Source: Bacteroidota bacterium (GTDB lineage Bacteria; Bacteroidota; Ignavibacteria; Kryptoniales; JAKASW01). From it: DNA of 64,000 nt. The stretch spans positions 1-64,000 of the forward strand of contig JAJZVO010000010.1 of the NCBI GenBank assembly GCA_021845665.1. The letters run 5' to 3'. Positions 52,464-60,628 of this stretch are shown piece after piece (position 1 is the first letter of the stretch; each line of letters starts with the position of its first letter). The notes below the pieces were generated by a model, which was not told the origin of the DNA, did no database searches, and worked only from the letters and a program-made list of their open reading frames with translations. A program made the translations under genes and the position numbers.

Positions 52464-55229
52464 ATGAAAATCCGGAATTTATCATTCGTATCCATCTTGT
52501 GTCTCTTGATGGTTGGAACACTTTCTGCACAGTCCTATTTCGGTAATTGTACATCTTACTCCTCAAATGGGAACGTCGTAACTATTCGTGCAGATACTTC
52601 GGCGGTCAGGCTCATTTTCTATAAACCGAATATCGTCCGCGTCGACTACCTGCCGTCGCCTTCGTCTCTGATTCCAAAATCGATTGTTGTGGCCCAGGAT
52701 TCCAACCAGCAAGTCGGTGTTACTATCACTGATGAAGACTCGACGATTATATTGTCGACCTCCGGGCTTAACGTCGTGTGCAGCAAATATCCGCTTAGAC
52801 TGAAATTTCTTGATCCGGGTAATCGGCTTCTGGTCGGCGAGCCTCAATCGGGAGGGCTGGCATCGAACGGTGTCCAGCGTCTTGCGAGCTTCGCAATACA
52901 ACCGGCCGAGCACTTCTACGGAACTGGAGAGCGTGGAACAAGTCTCGACCTGCGCGGGCTTCGATTCGACAGTTTTAACGAACAGCACGGCGGCTACCCG
53001 ACGGACGGCATGCCGCCGACTATGAATGTCAATATCCCGTTTGTGATTTCGTCGAACCATTACGGGATTTATTTCGACGACACGTTCAAGGGGCATTTCG
53101 ATATCGGCGCCTCCGAATCAGATCTGCTCGAGTACGCCGCGTACGGCGGAGAGCTCTCTTACTATTTCATCTATGACCCGACCTATGCAGGCATCCTGTC
53201 CGATTACACCTGGCTTACCGGCAGGGCGCCACTTCTGCCGAAGTGGGCGTACGGATACATCCAATCTAAGTACGGCTACCGCAACTACCAGGCCGCGGAA
53301 CAAACGATCCTGACTTTCCGGACCGACACAATACCGTGCGACGCTATTGTCCTCGACCTTTACTGGTTCTCGAACATGGGCGATCTTGACTGGAACACGG
53401 TAGCATGGCCGAACCCGAGCCAGATGACTGCTCAGTTCCTTTCACAAGGGTTCAAGACGATCGTAATCACCGAGCCGTACATCACAGCTAATTCGCTTAA
53501 CTTCCAGACTGCCGGTCAGCAGGGTTTTCTCGCGAAGAATCAGTCGGGGCAGAATTATATCATGAGCAATTGGTGGTCATGTGGATGTGGCGCCGGTCTG
53601 CTCGACATCACAAACCCCGCCGCGCAGAGCTGGTGGTGGGGCAAGTACCGGCAGATCTTCGACACCGGCGTTTCGGGACTGTGGACAGACCTGGGCGAGC
53701 CCGAGCGGGACTATACCGACATGCAATTCCAAATGGGACCGGATATGGAAGTGCACAACATCTATGACTTCCTATGGGCGAAGACGCTTTTCGACGGGTT
53801 CAACGTTTCATTTCCAAACCGGAGACTTTTCAACCTGACTCGCTCCGGATATGCGGGGATACAGAGGTTCGGTACGGTCACCTGGTCCGGAGACGTCGCT
53901 AAGACGTTCCAGGGCCTCGCGGTCCAACTCCCTCTCCTTCTCAACATGGGAATGTCGGGAATCACTTATCACAATTCGGATATCGGCGGATTTACGGGAA
54001 GCAGTCCTACGACACCGGAGCTTTACACCAGGTGGATGGAGTTCGGCGCTTTCTGTCCCGTGATGAGAGCTCACGGTTATGACGGCCTGGGAGGAACAGA
54101 ACCGTGGGCGTTCGGAGATTCGACCGAGAGTATCGTCAGGAAGATGATAGATCTCCGCTATTCACTTATTCCGTACAATTATACGATGGCATATGAGTCC
54201 TACGAAACCGGCGTTCCGCTCGCGCGTCCCCTCGTGCTCGAATATCCGGACGACCCGAATGTGACGAATGAGAGCTCAGCCTATATGTGGGGGGACGATT
54301 TCCTTGTTGCTCCTGTCGTACAGTCAGGACAGACGGTTCAAACGTTTTATCTGCCGCAAGGAAAATGGATCGACTTCTGGAGCGACAAAGTTTACAATGG
54401 AGGCACAAGCATCATGGTTGCTGCTCCGATAGATGAGGTCCCTCTCTTCGTCAAGGCCGGAAGCATTATTCCGATGCAGCCGGTCATGCAATACGTTGGC
54501 CAGTCTCCGCCGGACACCATACTGCTGGCGATCTATCCGAATCCGGGAGCATCGAACAGTTTCACTCTGTATGAGGATGACGGGACTTCACTCGATTATC
54601 AGTCGGGATCTTTTTCGGAAACTACATTTGAAGATGAGATGGTGACGGCGGGCAGCGCATCCTCAAACGTGATGCAGATATCTATCGGGCAGTCCAAAGG
54701 AAGCTATGCCGGCAAACCGTCGAGACGAGTGTACATCTGCGAAGTCCACAAGGTGGCGTATGATCCTGCAGGGGTGCAAATTGGAAATGCGTCGTTGAAT
54801 CGAGCTGTCTCTGGGAATTCTCTTGAAAGTCTTGAAACGGGTTTCTACTACGACAAGATAAGTGGGGTGCTGTCCATAAAACTCTCCGCGATCGCTGACA
54901 GCTCGTACACTATCCGGGTCGACAGTGTCGAGGTGACAGGCATCAGAAGTTCGCAGGCAGCCCCATCCGGTTATGGATTGAATCAGAACTATCCCAATCC
55001 ATTCAACCCGTCGACGTCGATAAGTTACAGGCTCCCGGGGCCGAGGTTCGTGACACTGAAAGTGTACGATGTGCTCGGAAGGGAAGTGTTGACTCTTGTC
55101 AGCGGTGAGGAGTCTCGAGGTGTGCACAACGTGTCATTTGATGGAAGCGGCTTAGCGAGCGGAGTCTATATCTACAGTCTGACTGCCGGATCTTATCATC
55201 AGAGCCGGGAGATGATTCTTCTCAAATAA
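52464..55229 (+). CDS. Secreted GH31 alpha-glycosidase with type IX secretion tail
   Basis: A 921-residue enzyme. Signal peptide about 1-22 (SILCLLMVGTLSAQ), N-terminal galactose-mutarotase-like domain (about 30-210, with FYGTGERGTSLDLRGLRFDSFNEQHGG in pieces), TIM barrel (about 245-570) with YWFSNMGDLDW, GVSGLWTDLGEPER where Asp409 is the nucleophile, and YHNSDIGGFTG where Asp506 is the acid/base. C-terminal beta domains follow, and the tail has GYGLNQNYPNPFNPSTSISY and ends MILLK, a type IX sorting signal. GH31 contains alpha-glucosidases, alpha-xylosidases and others; specificity is not evident. It has a close paralogue at 60629-63112 that lacks the tail. Confidence 0.93.
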   Translation: MKIRNLSFVSILCLLMVGTLSAQSYFGNCTSYSSNGNVVTIRADTSAVRLIFYKPNIVRVDYLPSPSSLIPKSIVVAQDSNQQVGVTITDEDSTIILSTSGLNVVCSKYPLRLKFLDPGNRLLVGEPQSGGLASNGVQRLASFAIQPAEHFYGTGERGTSLDLRGLRFDSFNEQHGGYPTDGMPPTMNVNIPFVISSNHYGIYFDDTFKGHFDIGASESDLLEYAAYGGELSYYFIYDPTYAGILSDYTWLTGRAPLLPKWAYGYIQSKYGYRNYQAAEQTILTFRTDTIPCDAIVLDLYWFSNMGDLDWNTVAWPNPSQMTAQFLSQGFKTIVITEPYITANSLNFQTAGQQGFLAKNQSGQNYIMSNWWSCGCGAGLLDITNPAAQSWWWGKYRQIFDTGVSGLWTDLGEPERDYTDMQFQMGPDMEVHNIYDFLWAKTLFDGFNVSFPNRRLFNLTRSGYAGIQRFGTVTWSGDVAKTFQGLAVQLPLLLNMGMSGITYHNSDIGGFTGSSPTTPELYTRWMEFGAFCPVMRAHGYDGLGGTEPWAFGDSTESIVRKMIDLRYSLIPYNYTMAYESYETGVPLARPLVLEYPDDPNVTNESSAYMWGDDFLVAPVVQSGQTVQTFYLPQGKWIDFWSDKVYNGGTSIMVAAPIDEVPLFVKAGSIIPMQPVMQYVGQSPPDTILLAIYPNPGASNSFTLYEDDGTSLDYQSGSFSETTFEDEMVTAGSASSNVMQISIGQSKGSYAGKPSRRVYICEVHKVAYDPAGVQIGNASLNRAVSGNSLESLETGFYYDKISGVLSIKLSAIADSSYTIRVDSVEVTGIRSSQAAPSGYGLNQNYPNPFNPSTSISYRLPGPRFVTLKVYDVLGREVLTLVSGEESRGVHNVSFDGSGLASGVYIYSLTAGSYHQSREMILLK

Positions 55230-55387
55230 GGGGAGAGTTGCGACGGCAGCAGTTAAATACTGACTGCAGGCCGGACGGTGACGGGGCCATTGCGGACTGT
55301 CCTATTGTAATTTCGGAAGGGGTTCCGAAGAATTCCATGCAAGGGCCGAAGAAATGACTTGACAGAGTCGTTACAGTTTTTACGCTT

Positions 55388-55399
55388 GGAAGCGTTTCC
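55388..55399. promoter_or_regulatory. LacI/MalR-type operator before the decayed LacI gene
   Basis: GGAAGCGTTTCC is a 12-base dyad with a single mismatch pair and central CG, the typical MalR/CcpA-like operator form, 16 bases before the LacI fragment's ATG. TTGACA at 55359-55364 upstream could be its -35 box. It fits autoregulation of the lost maltodextrin operon. Confidence 0.5.
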
Positions 55400-55414
55400 G
55401 CAAATCGTCAGGGC

Positions 55415-55720
55415 ATGGCGAGAAAAGTGACGATTTATGACATCCCGAGGGAAGCGGGTGTCGGCATCGGTACCGTCTCAAGGGTACTGAACAATAATCC
55501 AGGTAATAATCCAGGTGTCGCTCCCGAAACCCGTAATCGCATCTCAGAGGTAGCGAAACGCCTTAGCTATCGTCCCAGACCTATGCTCAGAGACTTATCC
55601 GCCAACAATCCGAATCAATTTCCGCCATAATCCCCTTCTTTACTATCTATTTCTTCATGGAAGTGCTTCCCGGCGTCCAGGAAAAAATATCAGAATTCGG
55701 TTATGACCTCGTCCTCTCAA
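55415..55720 (+). pseudogene. LacI-family regulator, decayed (MalR-like)
   Basis: The ATG at 55415 starts a normal LacI helix-turn-helix (VTIYDIPREAGVGIGTVSRVLNNN), which contains a local NNPG duplication. The frame stops at 55628-55630. The neighbouring frame continues the protein as SAIIPFFTIYFFMEVLPGVQEKISEFGYDLVL from 55621, so a single-base shift lies near 55600. At about 55720 the sequence jumps into GH13 sequence, with about 230 codons of the ligand-binding domain gone. Not functional as a repressor. Confidence 0.82.
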
Positions 55721-56150
55721 GTATATCCATGATCTCGGTTACAATATCATCAGGCTGATGCCCGTCATGCGGAATCAGAATCCGATCGACGCCATGGGAG
55801 GCGGATATTACATCACGGATTTTTATAAGATCGCCCCCGAATTCGAAACGATGTCTGACCTCCGTGATTTTATCGGGAAAGCGCATGCCATCGGCATCAG
55901 GGTGATCCTTGACGTTACGCCCAATCATGTCTCGCCTTCCCATGAATGGGTGAAAAGTGCAATGCGTTACAGGGAGTATTCTCCATATTGGAACTATCTT
56001 CAGCATTCCTACGGGAATTATTTCAACACACCGGATGGAATGGACGAGCATTTAAGTGCCGACGGGATATACTTCCATCTCAGCGATTGGGCTCTCGCCA
56101 ACCTCAACAGCAGCTTCACATCTGCGACGACAGCGGACAGGATACACCGG
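55720..56150 (+). pseudogene. GH13 alpha-amylase, internal fragment
   Basis: From 55722 the frame reads YIHDLGYNIIRLMPV, then GGGYYITDFYKIAPEFETMSDLRDFIGKAH and VILDVTPNHVSPSHEWVKS, the first conserved region of GH13 enzymes (Asp, Asn, His), ending near SDWALANLNSS. The N-terminus, the catalytic Asp/Glu/Asp regions II-IV and the C-terminal domain are missing. The frame then runs into unrelated sequence. The fragment joins the LacI remnant directly, so the deletion spans the intergenic region too. Confidence 0.8.
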
Positions 56151-56600
56151 ATAAAGACCATGCTGGTAAACAAGAAACAGACCGAACTTGGGAATGAGTA
56201 CATTGAGTCGGTAATGAGAGGAATACAGGTTAAGGTCAATAACTATATCTTCAGACCTCTCGTTTGCGCGATACGAGAGACCTTAAAAGAACAGAAACCT
56301 TCTCTCGCCCGCAGTTATCCTCGGGCTGGGACGCCGGTTCCATTCGCAGTTGGAGGAGCCGTTGCTTTCATTCAGAGGTGGATCTATTTCACTGGAAGAT
56401 GTGCTCCGAAGGATTCCGACGGCAATGTTTGTCCCGGATAATACGACTCTGCCGGGCATCACCTTCGCTCTTCATAGCCCGCTCAGATTCATCTCGCAGA
56501 ATTATTTTCCGGTACAGCGCGCCAGGGAACTCGGCCTCCGGAATTCCTGGGAAGTGAGATACAACGTCGGGATGGTTGTCGGTGCGTTCAGGCTTGGATG
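56150..56600 (+). pseudogene. Unidentified remnants between GH13 and malE fragments
   Basis: Two frames carry protein-like stretches, one with RIHRIKTMLVNKKQTELGNEYI and VKVNNYIFRPLV, the other with IPTAMFVPDNTTLPGITFALHSPLRFISQNYF and SWEVRYNVGMVV. I do not recognise either. Given the surrounding pieces they are most likely scraps of one or two further genes of the maltodextrin operon, perhaps the GH13 C-terminus or a membrane protein. Neither frame has a start with a ribosome-binding site. Confidence 0.4.
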
Positions 56601-56605
56601 CCCCG

Positions 56606-57175
56606 CACCAGATCGTGATATGGCATCAGCTGCGCCCCGATGAGCAGCTTGTCCTGAAGTCTCTCCGGGCGACTATATGGCAAAGCATCCGGGCCTGAGA
56701 ATAACGGCTCTTTATAAAGAGACCGAGGAACTAAGGTCGGGATTTCAGATAGCCGCAAAGGGAAGGCGGCGATGATAATAAACGTACCCTGGTCTTTCGG
56801 CGATTACAAGAAGGCCGGGATCAATTTTGAACTCGCGAGGATTCCACTCATCAATCAGACCGGAATATGGCCCGGTCCGATGGTTTCGCCGTTGGGCTTT
56901 TCTATGAACGCGTCGGTCCCGCGATGGAAAGTGCCGGAAGTCGTCGAACTGATGAAATACCTGCTCAGTCCTGAAGTCCAGCTGACATTCACGAATCAAT
57001 TTGATGCAATCCCGACCCGCAAGGACCTTTATGATGATCCAGCGGTCCGTGATAATCCGCTTGTCCGAATGTCGGAATATCAGATGGAGGTCGGAAGGAC
57101 GATGCCGATAGTGCCTGAGCTGAGAGCGGTTTGGGACGCGATGAGACCGAGTTATCAGGCGATCCTTTGGATTCG
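56606..57175 (+). pseudogene. Maltodextrin-binding protein (MalE-like), decayed in three frames
   Basis: Pieces in order: HQIVIWHQLRPDEQ (56606, frame 2), YMAKHPGLRITALYKETEELRSGFQIAAK (56674, frame 1), then after a jump of about 200 missing residues KAAMIINVPWSFGDYKKAGINFELARIPLINQTG in frame 0 up to MEVGRTMPIVPELRAVWDAMRPSYQAIL near 57170. These are typical family-1 solute-binding protein segments. The signal peptide is gone, two frameshifts and one large deletion separate the pieces, and the 3' end runs into malF without a proper stop. It cannot produce a working binding protein. Confidence 0.82.
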
Positions 57176-57990
57176 GAGAGGCTTTCGCCAAACACGTTCG
57201 CTTACATCCTTATGATAACGGCAGCAATTGTCATGTTCGGCGTAGTCGTCTACCCATTCTTTTATAACGTCGTTCTCTCTTTTTCCAACATGAGTCTGAG
57301 GCACTTCAAGGATCGGCATCTAATCGGTATGAGGCAGTATGCCGAAGTGTTCAAAGGCAAAATATTCTACGTCGTCCTCTTTAAGACGTTGGTCTGGACG
57401 TTTGTCAACATATTCTTTCGTGTCACGATAGGAGTGTCGTTGGCGCTGATACTCAACCGGAAGATTTTCGGAAGGGCGGCAATCCGGACTCTTCTCATAC
57501 TCCCTTGGCCGATTCCACAGGTGATCATCACTCTGACGTGGCGGAGCATGTCCAACTACGAATACGGCTCGATTAATCTCTTCATCGCCCTCTTCCTGAA
57601 CATGTCTCCTGTCGGATGGCTGGGCAAACCCCTGGACGCGTTCAGCGCCTGTATTATTACGAACGTGTGGCTCGGGTTCCCATTCATGATGACGATATCG
57701 CTCGGCGGGCTGCAAAGCATCCCCCAGGAATTGTATGAAGCCGCAGACATTGACGGAGCGTCGGGCTGGCGAAAGTTCTGGTCCTGATGGCCCCTCTTCT
57801 GAATCCCGTAATGATCCCGGCGATAACCCTCGGCATAATCTGGACATTCAATAACGTGAACATCATATGGCTCGTGTCCAACGGCGGCGAGCCGTCCGAC
57901 CAGACTCACATATTGGTCTCTTACGTCTATAAGGCCGCGTTCAATCTTTATCGTTACGGTTATGCGGCCGTGCTCTCGATTGTACAATCA
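57176..57990 (+). pseudogene. Maltodextrin ABC permease (MalF-like), frameshifted and truncated
   Basis: From about 57170 the frame reads DSERLSPNTFAYILMITAAIVMFGVVVYPFF and continues through helices to EAADIDGASGWRKFWS and a stop at 57785-57787. The EAA loop that docks the ATPase is thus reached. The neighbouring frame carries on immediately as VLMAPLLNPVMIPAITLGIIWTFNN and HILVSYVYKAAFNLYRYGYAAVLS, so a one-base shift sits at about 57780. The last helix is missing, with the sequence running into malG at about 58000. Around 270 residues are left of a protein usually near 290-300. Confidence 0.82.
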
Positions 57991-58019
57991 TGTTATCGGA
58001 TGAAGGGGGACTTGCGCGG

Positions 58020-58345
58020 ATGGGTCGCAAATTTAAAATTCGAAAATTGGAATTGAGAATTCTTAATCTGTTGTTCTAATTCTTTCTGATTGGATTCACG
58101 GTAGCGGTTCTCTATCCAATATTGAACGGATTCAGCATCTCGCTTGGGCCGGGAGCCAGGCTGCTATCGACGTCACTGAAACTTATTCCGGACGGGGCGT
58201 CGTTCCACGCGTACAAGGTCCTGTTCACTCAAACCCAATTCCTGCTTTGGTTCTGGAATTCTTCGTTGGTAGCGGCGGCAGTCACGATAACCGGAGTTGC
58301 GCTGGCCTCGACCGCTGGATACGCCTTCCGCAGAACGATCCGACC
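58020..58345 (+). pseudogene. Maltodextrin ABC permease (MalG-like), nonsense codon and 3' deletion
   Basis: ATG 58020 gives MGRKFKIRKLELRILNLLF, then an in-frame TAA at 58077-58079, then the same frame continues with FFLIGFTVAVLYPILNGFSISLGPG and ALASTAGYAFRR. MalG normally has about 280 residues; here about 105 codons remain and the EAA loop is absent, because the frame joins GH13 sequence at about 58340. The simple stop plus the deletion make the gene non-functional. Confidence 0.82.
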
Positions 58346-59496
58346 GCCAAAGACGCCGAAGTGACGAATCCCGACTGGCGCATCTCTCCCTGGACGAGCG
58401 ACTGGTACAACCTGCAGCCGTGGGAGGAAAAGGTATCGGGTAATTTCTATGATGTTGTTTTCGACCGTCGATACGGCGGCGATCTCGAAGGCGTGGTGGA
58501 TGAACTGCCATACCTCCATAAGCTTGGCATCAACGCGATTTATTTCAATCCGTTGTTTGAATCGCCGTCCCTCCACAAATACAATACCGCCAACTACGCT
58601 CACATAGACCGCGACTTCGGTCCCGACCCGAAGGGCGACCTTAAGATTATGTCCGAGGAAAATCCAGACGATCCTTCGACGTGGAAATGGACTGCCGCCG
58701 ATAAAGAATTTCTGAAGTTGATAAAGAAAGCCCACTCTATGGGGATGAGAGAGATCATAGACGGCGTCTTCAATCATGTCGGCACCGACTTCTGGGCGTT
58801 CAGGAACGTCGAAGAGTATCAGAAGGAATCGCCCTATAATAATTGGTTCGACATTACGAGCTTCAACGATCCGGCGAAAGGTAGTCAAGGGAATCAATCC
58901 GAATGCGCTCATCATCGGCGAAATTTGGGACGATGCCGCGGCTTGGCTGAAAAGTGACAAGTTCGACGGCGTGATCAATTATGAATTCGCGAAAGCCGTA
59001 ATGAGGTTTTTCATAGACAAAAAGATGGCGATTACGTTGTCCCAATTCGACTCGACGCTCGCCGCGATCAGACAAATGTATCCCGATAGCGCCGACTACG
59101 TTCTGCAGAACCTGGTGGACAGCCACGACACCGACAGGCTCGAATCGATGATTGTGAATCCGGACCGCGCCTACAACGCCGACGCGAACCCGAGGAATAA
59201 TCCGAACTACAGGAACTTACAAAACCCTGATTGCGGACAACGAGAAGACGGTCTTTGTGTTCGAACGAAACTACGGCGGGCATGTCGCGATCGTCGGGTT
59301 CAATCTCTCCGGCTCGAAAGAAGCTGTGGAACTGACTGCCGGATATGGGAGCGTAAGCTACCATGATGTGCTGAACAAGAAGAAGCTTCGTACGCGGGAA
59401 TGAATGATCCATTTGACAATCGGTCCGGGCTGGGGCGTCCTGCTTGAAAACGACGTCAATTATAGCCGCGAGGATCGGAAAATTATAGGGAGCTGA
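58335..59496 (+). pseudogene. GH13 maltodextrin-degrading enzyme (cyclomaltodextrinase/neopullulanase type), decayed
   Basis: Frame 58247-58957 holds NPDWRISPWTSDWYNLQPWEEKV, LGINAIYFNPLFESPSLHKYNTANY and IDGVFNHVGTDFW (region I). At about 58885 it jumps to another frame with GINPNALIIGEIWDDAAAW (region III with the acid Glu) and QNLVDSHDTDR (region IV). Region II with the nucleophile Asp is deleted. At about 59210 a further jump leads to TYKTLIADNEKTVFVFERNYGGHVAIVGFNLSGS in pieces, a C-terminal beta domain ending at TGA 59401-59403, after which the same frame continues LTIGPGWGVLLENDVNY to 59496. At least two deletions and one premature stop are present. Confidence 0.82.
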
Positions 59497-59498
59497 AA

Positions 59499-60599
59499 GT
59501 GGCAGGAGTCAGACTGAACGGCGTGACCAAGATTTACGACGGCATCACCGCGGCAAAGGATGTAAGCATTGAGATCGAAGACAGAGAGTTCGTGGTCCTC
59601 GTCGGGCCGTCTGGATGTGGAAAGACTACGGTTTTAAGAATGATAGCCGGCCTCGAGGAGATAACGAGCGGGGATCTGTACGTCGGCGATCGGCTGATGA
59701 ACGATGTCCCGCCTAAAGACAGGGACATTGCAATGGTCTTCCAGAATTACGCACTCTATCCGCATATGAGTGTCCATGACAACATGGCTTTCGGCCTTAA
59801 ATTGACAAACTATCCGAAATCGGAAATTGAAGAAAGAGTGACGGAAGCGGCGGATATTCTCGGCATACGGGATTATCTCTCGCGAAAACCGAAGGCACTG
59901 CCGGGTGGCCAACGTCAGCGGGTCGCGCTTGGAAGGGCAATCGTGAGGAAGCCGAAGGTCTTTTTGTTCGACGAGCCTCTCTCGAACCTCGACGCGAAGA
60001 TGCGCGTCCAAATGCGTGCGGAGATTTCCAAGCTCCACAAGCGGCTCGACGCAACGATGATATATGTTACGCACGATCAGGTCGAAGCAATGACGATGGG
60101 GGACAGGATCGTGGTGATGAAAGACGGCAGGGTCCAGCAGACAGGAAACCCTCTCGATCTTTACAACAAACCCAGGAACAAGTTCGTCGCGGGATTCATA
60201 GAAACGCCGGCAATGAACTTCTTCGAAGGGCACGTGAAAATGGAAGACAGGCTCTATTTTGAAGGGGAGGACGGAAAAGTAAAAATTGAAATTCCGGCAG
60301 AGCTGGAAGGGAAACTGCCGGTTGCTGCAGGTAAGGACATTTATTTTGGGCTAAGGCCGGAGCACATTGTCCCCGAACAGGAAAGAAAAGGGAATCTCCG
60401 CTCCTCATGCAATCTCAAGGTGGAAATATCCGAGCCGATGGGAAACGAGGTCTTTCTTCATTTCCAGTCTGGGCTGAATCCTATAGTGGCCCGTGTAGCC
60501 GCGGCCATAAACCCCAAACCGGGCACTGAGCTGAAAATGTATTTCGATACGACGCGCGCGCACTTCTTCGACAAGGAAAGCGAAAACGCGGTCGTCTAG
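59499..60599 (+). CDS. Sugar ABC transporter ATPase (MalK/UgpC/MsmX type) with altered signature motif
   Basis: A 366-residue ATPase started at GTG 59499, two bases after the end of the GH13 relic, with GGGAGC upstream. Walker [10 protein letters not shown] (36-44), Q-loop [11 protein letters not shown], Walker [15 protein letters not shown], and the H-loop [12 protein letters not shown] are all canonical, as is the C-terminal TOBE region ([10 protein letters not shown]). The ABC signature, LSGGQ at 134-138 in MalK proteins, is LPGGQ here: codon 135 is CCG at 59901. A proline in that position should harm ATP-dimer closing. The cognate permease genes upstream are destroyed. Either the ATPase is on the way to decay or it still serves other permeases. 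Confidence 0.88.
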   Translation: MAGVRLNGVTKIYDGITAAKDVSIEIEDREFVVLVGPSGCGKTTVLRMIAGLEEITSGDLYVGDRLMNDVPPKDRDIAMVFQNYALYPHMSVHDNMAFGLKLTNYPKSEIEERVTEAADILGIRDYLSRKPKALPGGQRQRVALGRAIVRKPKVFLFDEPLSNLDAKMRVQMRAEISKLHKRLDATMIYVTHDQVEAMTMGDRIVVMKDGRVQQTGNPLDLYNKPRNKFVAGFIETPAMNFFEGHVKMEDRLYFEGEDGKVKIEIPAELEGKLPVAAGKDIYFGLRPEHIVPEQERKGNLRSSCNLKVEISEPMGNEVFLHFQSGLNPIVARVAAAINPKPGTELKMYFDTTRAHFFDKESENAVV

Positions 60600-60628
60600 G
60601 CTTGATCTACCCAATGTCAGCCCTCCGA

